A stretch of DNA of 25,173 nucleotides. Source: a virus. Both the position numbers and the translations under genes were made by a program. Shown here piece by piece: positions 8,746-14,568 of this stretch (the stretch's first letter is position 1; every line of letters begins with the position of its first letter). The DNA is taken from the IMG/VR virus record IMGVR_UViG_3300022925_000165, positions 1 to 25,173 of that record; one strand, 5' to 3'. Under the pieces are notes generated by a model. That model did no database searches. It saw nothing but the letters and a program-made list of their open reading frames with translations, and had not been told where the DNA came from.

Positions 8746-10602
8746 TTAATAACTACTAGTCGTGGTATAACCAATACCAGCGTTTGCTGAGCCTCCAACT
8801 AATGTATCAGCCTCTACTGTGACCGAACTATTTGCAACATCTATTTCCAATATTTGATTTCGTATTGGAACTAAATCATTTGAATTTGGTTTTACTGTGA
8901 TTTCAATAACTGTTGAAGCTGCACCCCTTATATTTTCTATGTTTGAAACATTTAAGGAATTTACTTCAACTAAACCTGTTAAGTAATTAATTGTGCCTTG
9001 TGTACTATTAGCATATGACCTTACAGAACCATCCATTCTATATCTTCTTACATTACCTTGACCATCATCATCTAAAAACCAAACGTTTGTGGAATCACCA
9101 TCTATTTTAAATCCTGTTGAAGATAATATGCCGCCTTCAGCAGAAGCGTGACCACTATGAGGATTATATAATGCATTTGCAAAGTTAATTGTATATTTTG
9201 TAGAACTGCCAATTGTTGGTACAAAAGATTTTCTTAAACGTACTGTAGTTATATTTGATAAAATACTTTCATCTGTATCATCAATTAGACCTGTAAGTTT
9301 TGAATGTCTAAAGATTGTATCAAACTTTTGTAATGTGTTTGAATTGTAATTCGTAATAGTTGTTATTATATCAGATTTAATTGTGTCTGCTACTTTTGTT
9401 GTTGATTTTTCATCAAACTTAACTGTTGAAGTTAATAAAACATTTGTAATTTCTGGATCAATAATAACTGGTGTAACTGAAGCAACAGAATATTTTTTTA
9501 AGTCTGTTACTATTCTTGCCTTTGTTGACTCAGTAAGATTAGAGCCACTTGTTGGTAAAATAGAAATATAAACTCGACCATAAAAAGGTGTTTCAGCGTT
9601 TTCACCACCCCAAGCAGAAACTGATTGTGTATTTGCATAGAGTTGTTTTACTTTTGATTTATAATCTTCTATTGTTACAGCTCTATCTTGTGATGAATAA
9701 AAATCGGGAGTGTTTTTCTTTATACTTTGTAATGACTCTGGTTCAGCACCACCTTGTGCTGATGAATTTACTGTAACGGTGATGTCTGTAAATCCTGAAA
9801 TTGAACCTGCAAGAGTAAATGCTGTAGCTCCATTTGCTTCTGTTTTATTGGTTACAACATAACTTACATTTATAATATTTCCATCATCTAATTTTTTACC
9901 AATTACACCATCACCAAAATAAATTTCGTATTGACCATCCTCTGCTTCTTGTAAAAAGAAGACTTTTGATGTGCCATCTAATTCTGTAATTGAGGTTGCT
10001 TTTGTATAAACATTTGTAGTAACATCAGCAGCACTATTTTGAATTACAACCTTAATTGTAGTTGTATCAACCCTATCACTTGAGATTAAAAATCTTTGAT
10101 CAATGTCTTGTTCATCATAAGTGTAGTTGTAACTTACATAAGTTCCTTCATAAACATTTAAACTTTGTGCAGTATAAACTCCATCAATAGGTTGAACTGT
10201 GTTATCAGCAACTGTAACAAACGAATAGGTAAGATCATCTATTGATGATGTAAATTTTGTACCTGCTGGAATTGTTATTGATGATCCTGTACCATCGTTA
10301 ATAACTAATTTCAAATCAGCAATTGGTGCTCGAGCAGAGTTAGGTGTGTAACCTACTAATTTAGCCAACGATGCCACACTTGATCTCAACTGTGCTGTAT
10401 CTAAAAACATTTCGTTGGCAACAAAGTTAGCATTGTAAGCCAAGTAGTGTGTATTGTAAGCAAGTAAGTCTAATAAAATTGCTAGTGAACTTCCTTCAAA
10501 ATCGTAATCTTTAAATTCGTTTTGATTTGATAAAAATCTTTTAAGTGAACCTTTTATATTTTCAAAATCTAATTCTGATATGTCTAGTCTGTGTGAACTC
10601 AT
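8746..10602 (-). CDS. 6: Baseplate wedge protein gp6
   Basis: 618 residues (T4 gp6 is 660). The N-terminus LDISELDFENIKGSLKRFLSNQ...FKDYDFEGSSLAILLDLLAYNTHYLAYNANFVANEMFLDTAQLRSSV is the hallmark of gp6/gpJ-type wedge proteins: a helical start, then DFEGS and LLAYNTHY. In T4, gp6 forms the ring that holds the wedges together and changes shape on contraction. The middle carries an AVTIEDYKSKV segment typical of the family. The gene starts 2 bases after the gp25 stop and ends 6 bases before gp7, matching the T4 order 25-6-7-8 and implying co-transcription. Shine-Dalgarno-like AGAGTAAGAT lies at the end of gp25. Confidence 0.93.
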   Translation of the reverse strand: MSSHRLDISELDFENIKGSLKRFLSNQNEFKDYDFEGSSLAILLDLLAYNTHYLAYNANFVANEMFLDTAQLRSSVASLAKLVGYTPNSARAPIADLKLVINDGTGSSITIPAGTKFTSSIDDLTYSFVTVADNTVQPIDGVYTAQSLNVYEGTYVSYNYTYDEQDIDQRFLISSDRVDTTTIKVVIQNSAADVTTNVYTKATSITELDGTSKVFFLQEAEDGQYEIYFGDGVIGKKLDDGNIINVSYVVTNKTEANGATAFTLAGSISGFTDITVTVNSSAQGGAEPESLQSIKKNTPDFYSSQDRAVTIEDYKSKVKQLYANTQSVSAWGGENAETPFYGRVYISILPTSGSNLTESTKARIVTDLKKYSVASVTPVIIDPEITNVLLTSTVKFDEKSTTKVADTIKSDIITTITNYNSNTLQKFDTIFRHSKLTGLIDDTDESILSNITTVRLRKSFVPTIGSSTKYTINFANALYNPHSGHASAEGGILSSTGFKIDGDSTNVWFLDDDGQGNVRRYRMDGSVRSYANSTQGTINYLTGLVEVNSLNVSNIENIRGAASTVIEITVKPNSNDLVPIRNQILEIDVANSSVTVEADTLVGGSANAGIGYTTTSSY

Positions 10603-10603
10603 T

Positions 10604-11035
10604 TTATCTTACTCTTTGTAAAAATGTTGATACTGAAACTGGTGCTTCTGTTCCGTTTATTAAAAACGAAACCATAATATTTAATCCATTGTTTTCTTCG
10701 TCATTTTGAACCACAACATCTTCTACTGAAACTCTTGGTTCATATTTTTCAATTGCCATAGCAACTCTATCTTTAATGATAACTAATAATGGTTCAGTTA
10801 TATTTTCAAATAAGAAACCTCTTAAATTACATCCAAAGTCTGAGTTAAAAGGTCTTTCATATTTGTTTGTTAAAATTATATTTTTAACAGCTCTTTTAAT
10901 TGCCTGTATATCAAAAACTTTTGCAACATCCTTTGTAGCAGGATTTTTAGTAAAACTCAAATTTAAATCACTATAGATTCTATTTGATCTTTTACTCTTA
11001 TTAGTTGTTGTTGCATCATAGTTTGAGTAGGCCAT
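10604..11035 (-). CDS. 25: Baseplate wedge protein gp25
   Basis: 143 residues (T4 gp25 is 132). It belongs to the GPW/gp25 family of phage and type VI secretion baseplates. Visible features are the N-terminal DLNLSFTKNPATKDVAKVFDIQAIKRAVKNIILT, the YERPFNSDFGCNLRGFLFE segment (59-77) and the conserved YEPRV (98-102). Gp25 nucleates sheath assembly and sits in the wedge core with gp6 and gp53. The gene is followed at once by gp6. Upstream there is only TTGAT between a TATAAATA box and the ATG, so no Shine-Dalgarno fits between them; translation may be leaderless or coupled to the PAAR gene. Confidence 0.95.
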   Translation of the reverse strand: MAYSNYDATTTNKSKRSNRIYSDLNLSFTKNPATKDVAKVFDIQAIKRAVKNIILTNKYERPFNSDFGCNLRGFLFENITEPLLVIIKDRVAMAIEKYEPRVSVEDVVVQNDEENNGLNIMVSFLINGTEAPVSVSTFLQRVR

Positions 11036-11040
11036 ATCAA

Positions 11041-11048
11041 TATTTATA
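11041..11048 (-). promoter_or_regulatory. T4-type late promoter box abutting gp25
   Basis: Exact TATAAATA on the minus strand in the 17-base gap between the PAAR gene and gp25. Only 5 nt separate it from the gp25 ATG, so a transcript from it would begin at or near the start codon. It could be chance in AT-rich spacer. Confidence 0.4.
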
Positions 11049-11052
11049 TGAA

Positions 11053-11361
11053 TTATCTGCCGTTTACTAAAACGTTTAAGGATCCAGAGATCATTGCACC
11101 ACCATCAGCACTATCACCTACACGTCCCCAAGGTATACCGCCTATCAAAACACTTGGTGAACCTTGATTTAAAACTGCTGGGTGTGAAATACATTTTGGC
11201 GGGTCACCAGGGATTAAAATAGTATGAGGTGATGTAGGAGTGCCTCTTACAGCACCTATAATACCATTTGCTCTAACTGTTCTTACTAAAGATATTGCTA
11301 AAGTAGTAATTCCATCACATCCGTGACCTGTAGTTAATGGATCGCCCTCTCTAACTGCCAT
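11053..11361 (-). CDS. 5.4: PAAR-type tail spike tip protein (T4 gp5.4-like)
   Basis: 102 residues, close to T4 gp5.4 (97). The sequence is glycine/proline-rich, with the N-terminal GDPLTTGHGCDG and the C-terminal GSPSVLIGGIPWGRVGDSADGGAMISGSLNVLVNG, the repeated pattern of PAAR domains. PAAR proteins form a metal-binding cone on the end of the gp5 needle and are the first part of the tail to hit the cell envelope. Candidate metal ligands are His13, Cys15, His46, Cys57 and His60, by position only. The stop is 18 bases before gp25. Shine-Dalgarno AAGGAA lies at the end of the preceding small gene. Confidence 0.93.
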   Translation of the reverse strand: MAVREGDPLTTGHGCDGITTLAISLVRTVRANGIIGAVRGTPTSPHTILIPGDPPKCISHPAVLNQGSPSVLIGGIPWGRVGDSADGGAMISGSLNVLVNGR

Positions 11362-11364
11362 ATT

Positions 11365-11511
11365 CTATTTTCCTTGCCCGTTATACGCTTTCCAACTACG
11401 TCTTTTTGATTTATTCATTGATGAAAACTTTGTACTTCGTTTTTTCTTGCCTAAAGATGACTTTTTATAGTTTTTTTCTCTAGGAACAAACGTTTTACTC
11501 ATTTTTGCCAT
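11365..11511 (-). CDS. Small very basic protein of unknown function (48 aa)
   Basis: 48 codons starting at the ATG at 11511-11509, which overlaps the stop of the upstream gene as TAATG, and ending 3 bases before the PAAR ATG. The product begins MAKMSKTFVPREKNYKKSS and is rich in lysine and arginine, with SMNKSKRRSWKAYNGQGK at the C-terminus. The second Met (codon 4) is an alternative start. The tight overlaps on both sides argue for a translated gene. The composition suggests nucleic-acid or capsid/tail electrostatic binding, but I see no domain and assign no function. Confidence 0.7.
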   Translation of the reverse strand: MAKMSKTFVPREKNYKKSSLGKKKRSTKFSSMNKSKRRSWKAYNGQGK

Positions 11512-11717
11512 TATCTACCTATTTTCTTCTTTCTACCCATCGGTAATTGGATTGAACTTATGATTTTTTTGCCTTTTTTGCTAATATATTCATAACCAAT
11601 CAATTGATTTTTAAAATTTTCTTGTACAGACTTAACAGCCTTCTTAAAACTTGTATCTTCTTTCTTTTCTTCTTGTCCTGATTCGTTCCAGAACAGAAAT
11701 TCACGCATTTTTGCCAT
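11511..11717 (-). CDS. Small hypothetical protein (68 aa)
   Basis: MAKMREFLFWNESGQEEKKED start, charged and lysine-rich, no signal peptide or membrane segment, C-terminus MGRKKKIGR. A clear Shine-Dalgarno (GAGGAAAT) precedes the ATG, and a TATAAATA box lies about 30 bases upstream, making this the first gene of the minus-strand run that goes on to PAAR, gp25 and gp6. It shares the start MAKM with the next gene. Function not recognised. Confidence 0.7.
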   Translation of the reverse strand: MAKMREFLFWNESGQEEKKEDTSFKKAVKSVQENFKNQLIGYEYISKKGKKIISSIQLPMGRKKKIGR

Positions 11718-11747
11718 AATTTCCTCAATTTTTAGTTAATTTTCTAC

Positions 11748-11755
11748 TATTTATA
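11748..11755 (-). promoter_or_regulatory. T4-type late promoter opening the PAAR-gp25-gp6-gp7 run
   Basis: Exact TATAAATA followed by GTA on the minus strand, with 30 nt to the ATG at 11717, leaving room for a normal leader and the GAGGAAAT ribosome site. It sits in the divergent gap (11718-11875) before the plus-strand cluster. This is the best-placed late promoter in the window. Confidence 0.7.
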
Positions 11756-11838
11756 ACGGTTTTTGTTCTACTTTTGTTCTATATACGCCAGAATGCCGAC
11801 AAGCTACGGAAGAATCGGACAAATATTCCATTTTTTTG

Positions 11839-11867
11839 TTGATTTTTACATAAAAATACGGTATATT
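11839..11867 (+). promoter_or_regulatory. Sigma70-type promoter for the plus-strand cluster
   Basis: TTGATT (11839-11844), a 17-base spacer and TATATT (11862-11867) resemble a host -35/-10 pair. The predicted start near 11874 is next to the ATG at 11876, which has no Shine-Dalgarno, so the first message would be leaderless. Host-type rather than late-type elements suggest early expression. Confidence 0.55.
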
Positions 11868-11875
11868 AATAGTAT

Positions 11876-12085
11876 ATGAAAAACAAAAACACAAATATGA
11901 ATATGGCAATTGTTAGAAACGTTGCATATAGACAAATCAATAAAATAAACAAAAACATAAAAGAAATTATCGAAGTTGATAATGAACTTTTAGATATAAT
12001 TAATATTAATATGAAAAATGCTATTAATAAAATTATACACGATTACAAAGTATATCAACAAACTGGTGTATATAAAATTAAATAA
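11876..12085 (+). CDS. Small hypothetical protein (69 aa), first of the plus-strand cluster
   Basis: MKNKNTNMNMAIVRNVAYRQ start, then a charged helical stretch rich in Ile, Asn, Lys and Glu (INKNIKEIIEVDNELLDIININM). No domain recognised. No ribosome site precedes any of the three early Met codons (1, 8, 10), in keeping with a leaderless message from the adjacent promoter. Its stop overlaps a possible start of the next gene (TAATG). Low-complexity AT-rich coding makes this one less certain than its neighbours. Confidence 0.55.
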   Translation: MKNKNTNMNMAIVRNVAYRQINKINKNIKEIIEVDNELLDIININMKNAINKIIHDYKVYQQTGVYKIK

Positions 12086-12099
12086 TGAAAGGAAACACT

Positions 12100-12255
12100 A
12101 TGAAAGACAAAATATCAATGATAAGTTTTATGATTTTTGTATTCAGTATGTTTTTTGCTGCTGGTGCCATTGAAGAAAATCAATTTTTTATGGGTGCCAT
12201 GTTAGTATTGACTGGAATACTTACTGGAACATTAACTGCTGTATTACAAAAATAA
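12100..12255 (+). CDS. Small two-helix membrane protein (51 aa)
   Basis: The start at 12100 is chosen because AAAGGA lies 5-10 bases before it. An in-frame ATG at 12085, overlapping the previous stop, would add five residues (MKGNT). The product has two hydrophobic stretches: SMISFMIFVFSMFFAAGA and a second of about 22 residues ending in LTAVLQK, separated by the short polar IEENQ. Likely a small inner-membrane protein. The stop overlaps the next start as TAATG. Function unknown. Confidence 0.65.
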   Translation: MKDKISMISFMIFVFSMFFAAGAIEENQFFMGAMLVLTGILTGTLTAVLQK

Positions 12256-12383
12256 TGAATAATAAACAATTAAAAACTGCAATTAAAAAACTTGAAAGAA
12301 GACTTGCTTATGGAAACAAATTACTTAAAACAAAATCTTTATTTCAAGTAATACAAATAATGAAAACTAAAAAGGACAAATAA
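12255..12383 (+). CDS. Small basic protein (42 aa)
   Basis: Begins at the ATG overlapping the previous stop (TAATG), so translation is probably coupled. The sequence MNNKQLKTAIKKLERRLAYG continues with a Lys-rich tail (MKTKKDK). It is predicted to be one basic helix. Its final codons contain AAAAGGACA, the ribosome site of the next gene. No homology recognised. Confidence 0.6.
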   Translation: MNNKQLKTAIKKLERRLAYGNKLLKTKSLFQVIQIMKTKKDK

Positions 12384-12387
12384 CACT

Positions 12388-12753
12388 ATGATAAAAGTAT
12401 CACAAAAATGTAAAACACTTGAAGAAGGCATTAAGTTTATGATGGCTGGTGCCAAAGCTGACTATGTTGCAATGTCAACTAGTTATGGCAAAAAAGAACT
12501 AACTGGTTATTCATTAGAACAAACTAGTTTATGGGATAAAAAAACAAAAATATCACAAGGTAAAAAGTACATTAAAGTTGTACAAGATACTGGCGTTTTT
12601 TGTTTTATCGTAAAAGAAGATTTTAAACATTTTAAAAAAGGTGATATACTAAAGGCCGCTGGTTATAATAAACCTGCTTTAAACTCACCAAGAGGAAATG
12701 TATTAACAGGTAACTATCCAATTCAATGGACAGGACCTTTATATTTAAAATAA
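12388..12753 (+). CDS. Hypothetical protein (121 aa)
   Basis: AAAAGGA lies about 12 bases before the ATG. The sequence looks like a compact soluble domain: helix (TLEEGIKFMMAGAKADYVAMS), then strands with KKYIKVVQDTGVFCFIV and KHFKKGDILKAAGYNKP, ending TGNYPIQWTGPLYLK. Codon pattern and spacing fit a real gene. I do not recognise the family. It belongs to the plus-strand cluster and is followed 18 bases later by another gene. Confidence 0.75.
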   Translation: MIKVSQKCKTLEEGIKFMMAGAKADYVAMSTSYGKKELTGYSLEQTSLWDKKTKISQGKKYIKVVQDTGVFCFIVKEDFKHFKKGDILKAAGYNKPALNSPRGNVLTGNYPIQWTGPLYLK

Positions 12754-12771
12754 CTAATAGGGAGTAATATT

Positions 12772-13047
12772 ATGACAAATGAACAATTAAGAAATGAAAT
12801 TATTGAAGTTGCAAAGAAAGTTGGTGCTACAGATGTTAACGTAGTCTGTGGTACTTTGTTTTGTAAATTTAACAATAGTATTGCCCATACAATGTCTGAT
12901 AATCTTAAAACTGTTTTACAAAAGTTTTTTGACAAACGTAAACCATATGATACGTTAGTTAAAATGTCAGGTGCATTGCCTGATAATGAATATGCTTATG
13001 ACTTTATGCCTGTGGTAGATTTTAGATTAAATGAATACGGAATTTAG
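12772..13047 (+). CDS. Hypothetical protein (91 aa), last of the plus-strand cluster
   Basis: Shine-Dalgarno GGGAGT precedes the ATG by about 8 bases. The sequence MTNEQLRNEIIEVAKKVGAT suggests an N-terminal helix, followed by VNVVCGTLFCKFNNS with two cysteines (C-x6-C region), and an acidic/aromatic C-terminus (NEYAYDFMPVVDF). No family recognised. Two hairpins followed by T-runs lie directly downstream, marking the end of the transcription unit. Confidence 0.75.
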   Translation: MTNEQLRNEIIEVAKKVGATDVNVVCGTLFCKFNNSIAHTMSDNLKTVLQKFFDKRKPYDTLVKMSGALPDNEYAYDFMPVVDFRLNEYGI

Positions 13048-13051
13048 AGTT

Positions 13052-13071
13052 ACCCTTTAAGGGTTATTTTT
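13052..13071 (+). terminator. Short intrinsic terminator after the plus-strand cluster
   Basis: ACCCTTTAAGGGT (13052-13064) is a short palindrome followed by TATTTTT, starting 5 bases after the stop at 13047. The stem is short, so it may be weak or act together with the next hairpin. Confidence 0.55.
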
Positions 13072-13075
13072 CCTT

Positions 13076-13124
13076 ACCGAGAGTTCTCTTTTGTTTTTGT
13101 TAATTATCTCTCGGTGAGGTTTTT
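13076..13124 (+). terminator. Second hairpin terminator between convergent genes
   Basis: ACCGAGAG (13076-13083) pairs perfectly with CTCTCGGT (13108-13115), with a 24-base AT-rich loop, then GAGGTTTTTATTTTA on the plus strand. It lies between the end of the plus cluster and the end of pstS, which converge here. The T-run favours plus-strand termination. Confidence 0.6.
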
Positions 13125-13127
13125 ATT

Positions 13128-14066
13128 TTATTTTACTTGTGTAATTGCTTCTTGTGGATTAGCCAAAGGCACTAAACCTAAATCAGTTAAGTAACCTCTA
13201 TTACTAATTGCTCTTTTTGAAGTAAACTCTTTAATATATTCATCAATACCAGGTATGACACCTTTGTGTTGATTTTTTACATAAAAGAATAATGGTCGAC
13301 TTATTGGATACGAACCATCTTGTATGGATTGTTTTGATATTGATTTACCATTGATTGAAGCTGCTCTTAATTTGTCTTTGTTTGCGTCATAGTAAGAATA
13401 TCCTAATATACCAAAGTTATTAGGATCAGCAACAATTTTATTAATAATCAAAGTATCGTTTTCACCTGCTTCTATAGCAGCACCATCTTCTCTTAATAAC
13501 GTACAATCTTTTTTGTTTGCTTCTTTAATTTCTTTAGGACATCCTTTTGACATCACTAAACTATTAAACGCATCCCTTGTACCTGAAGTTGGTGGTGGAA
13601 CGAGTACCTGAATTTTAATATCTGGTAAACTTGAATCTATATCAGACCATTTTTTAGGTAAAGAACCTTTTGCTGATAAGGCCTGCCATAGTTGTTCTTG
13701 TGTAAAGTTTATAGGTTCATTTTTAAGTGAACGAATAATTGCAATACCATCTAAACCCACAATCACTTGTGAAATATCGGTAACACCATTTTCAAAACAC
13801 ATCTTTTTTTCTTTTGGTTTTATGGCACGTGAAGCGTTTGTCATATCAGGTGTATTTACACCAATACCTTTACAAAACAATTTCATACCACCACCTGTAC
13901 CAGTCGATTCAATCACAGGTGTTTTAATACCCTTTTTACCTACTTTTTCTGCTACGACTGTTGAAAATGGAAATACGGTTGAAGAACCAACAATTGATAT
14001 TTGATCCCTTGCATATGATATAGTTGTCATCAAACTCATTATAAAAACTAATAATAATTTTCTCAT
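13128..14066 (-). CDS. pstS: Phosphate ABC transporter substrate-binding protein PstS
   Basis: 312 residues, the usual length for PstS. A signal peptide (MRKLLLVFIMSLMTTISYA, cut near residue 19-20) directs it to the periplasm. Phosphate-binding loops are recognisable: GSSTVFPF (27-34), TGTGGGMK (55-62), NASRAIK (77-83), SGTRDAF (161-167) and EDGAAIEA (193-200). Cys65/90 and 176/188 could form disulfides. PstS captures phosphate and delivers it to the host PstCAB pump, and copies are known in marine T4-like phages, where they are thought to sustain phosphate uptake during infection. No phage-encoded PstCAB is seen here. The AGGAAACC ribosome site lies 7 nt before the ATG, inside a 10-base inverted repeat that could block it (see 14070-14137). 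Confidence 0.95.
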   Translation of the reverse strand: MRKLLLVFIMSLMTTISYARDQISIVGSSTVFPFSTVVAEKVGKKGIKTPVIESTGTGGGMKLFCKGIGVNTPDMTNASRAIKPKEKKMCFENGVTDISQVIVGLDGIAIIRSLKNEPINFTQEQLWQALSAKGSLPKKWSDIDSSLPDIKIQVLVPPPTSGTRDAFNSLVMSKGCPKEIKEANKKDCTLLREDGAAIEAGENDTLIINKIVADPNNFGILGYSYYDANKDKLRAASINGKSISKQSIQDGSYPISRPLFFYVKNQHKGVIPGIDEYIKEFTSKRAISNRGYLTDLGLVPLANPQEAITQVK

Positions 14067-14069
14067 TTA

Positions 14070-14137
14070 GGTTTCCTATGTTTTACTTTAGAGATACGAG
14101 CAATAATATGCTCAATAGTATTTAACAATAGGAAACC
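14070..14137 (-). promoter_or_regulatory. Inverted repeat that can sequester the pstS ribosome site
   Basis: On the transcript, GGTTTCCTAT (14137-14128) is perfectly complementary to ATAGGAAACC (14079-14070), which holds the pstS Shine-Dalgarno AGGA. Between them a smaller hairpin, GAGCA/TGCTC (14113-14098), would fit inside the loop. A further copy of GGTTTCCTAT overlaps the start codon of the 25-residue peptide upstream (14238-14229). The pairing is visible in sequence; a regulatory role is inferred. Confidence 0.5.
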
Positions 14138-14152
14138 GACTGTAACAAAAGT

Positions 14153-14230
14153 TTAATATGGATAAGGTCCAACAATTAATGCAAACGCAACTAATAATAT
14201 AATAAGTGTTCCTGTAACGTAGTAATTCAT
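14153..14230 (-). CDS. 25-residue single-pass membrane peptide upstream of pstS
   Basis: The ATG at 14230-14228 has a near-perfect Shine-Dalgarno, AGGAGG, 6 nt upstream, the strongest in the neighbourhood. The product is MNYYVTGTLIILLVAFALIV followed by GPYPY: one hydrophobic helix (about residues 7-21) with a short aromatic/proline tail. It sits between the 85-residue gene and pstS, leaving 86 bases before the pstS ATG. It could be a small membrane partner protein or a leader peptide whose translation influences pstS. Function unknown; the ribosome site makes translation likely. Confidence 0.65.
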   Translation of the reverse strand: MNYYVTGTLIILLVAFALIVGPYPY

Positions 14231-14244
14231 AGGAAACCTCCTAT
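14229..14244 (-). repeat. Hairpin over the ribosome site of the 25-residue peptide
   Basis: On the transcript, ATAGGA and TCCTAT flank the loop GGTT, covering both the AGGAGG ribosome site and the first base(s) of the start codon. It shares the GGTTTCCTAT block with the repeat before pstS. Confidence 0.55.
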
Positions 14245-14498
14245 CTATTTTTTAATAACAGTTTTAATTTTTCGTACCAATAGATACCACCTTCTCGTAG
14301 GTCTTCATTGGCCGTTCTTAATTTTTCTAATCGTTTGGTTAAGTCTTTTAACGATTTTTTATCTAACGTCTTTTTACGTTCAACTAACTTTTCTAATTTA
14401 CTGATTACATTATCTATACTGACACAAGTATGATTAGGTATTTTAGGTGCCTTTTTCTTTAAAGACGTAAGTGTAATCTTCTTAGGCTGTTTAGGCAT
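14241..14498 (-). CDS. Small coiled-coil protein (85 aa), function unknown
   Basis: MPKQPKKITLTSLKKKAPK is a basic start. After HTCVSIDNVISKLEKLVE come heptad-like Leu/Lys/Glu helices (KSLKDLTKRLEKLRTANEDLREGG) and an end YWYEKLKLLLKNR. Predicted to be mostly helical, probably a coiled-coil hairpin. Similar short proteins with an LR-x-x-NEDLRE-x-G segment occur in phages, but I know no function. GAGGA lies 10 bases before the ATG. Between this gene and the fibre gene upstream is about 70 bases of AT-rich spacer. Confidence 0.7.
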   Translation of the reverse strand: MPKQPKKITLTSLKKKAPKIPNHTCVSIDNVISKLEKLVERKKTLDKKSLKDLTKRLEKLRTANEDLREGGIYWYEKLKLLLKNR

Positions 14499-14568
14499 AA
14501 GTGTAAGTCCTCTTGTGGGTTAATTCAACAATGTTCGGAAGTAAAAAAATATAAAATTATTAATAGTA

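Noticed and set aside
14067-14240. Pho box upstream of pstS
   Set aside because: GTTACAG occurs twice (in ACGTTACAGG and TTGTTACAGTC), but the spacing and flanks do not give a convincing tandem Pho box by eye.
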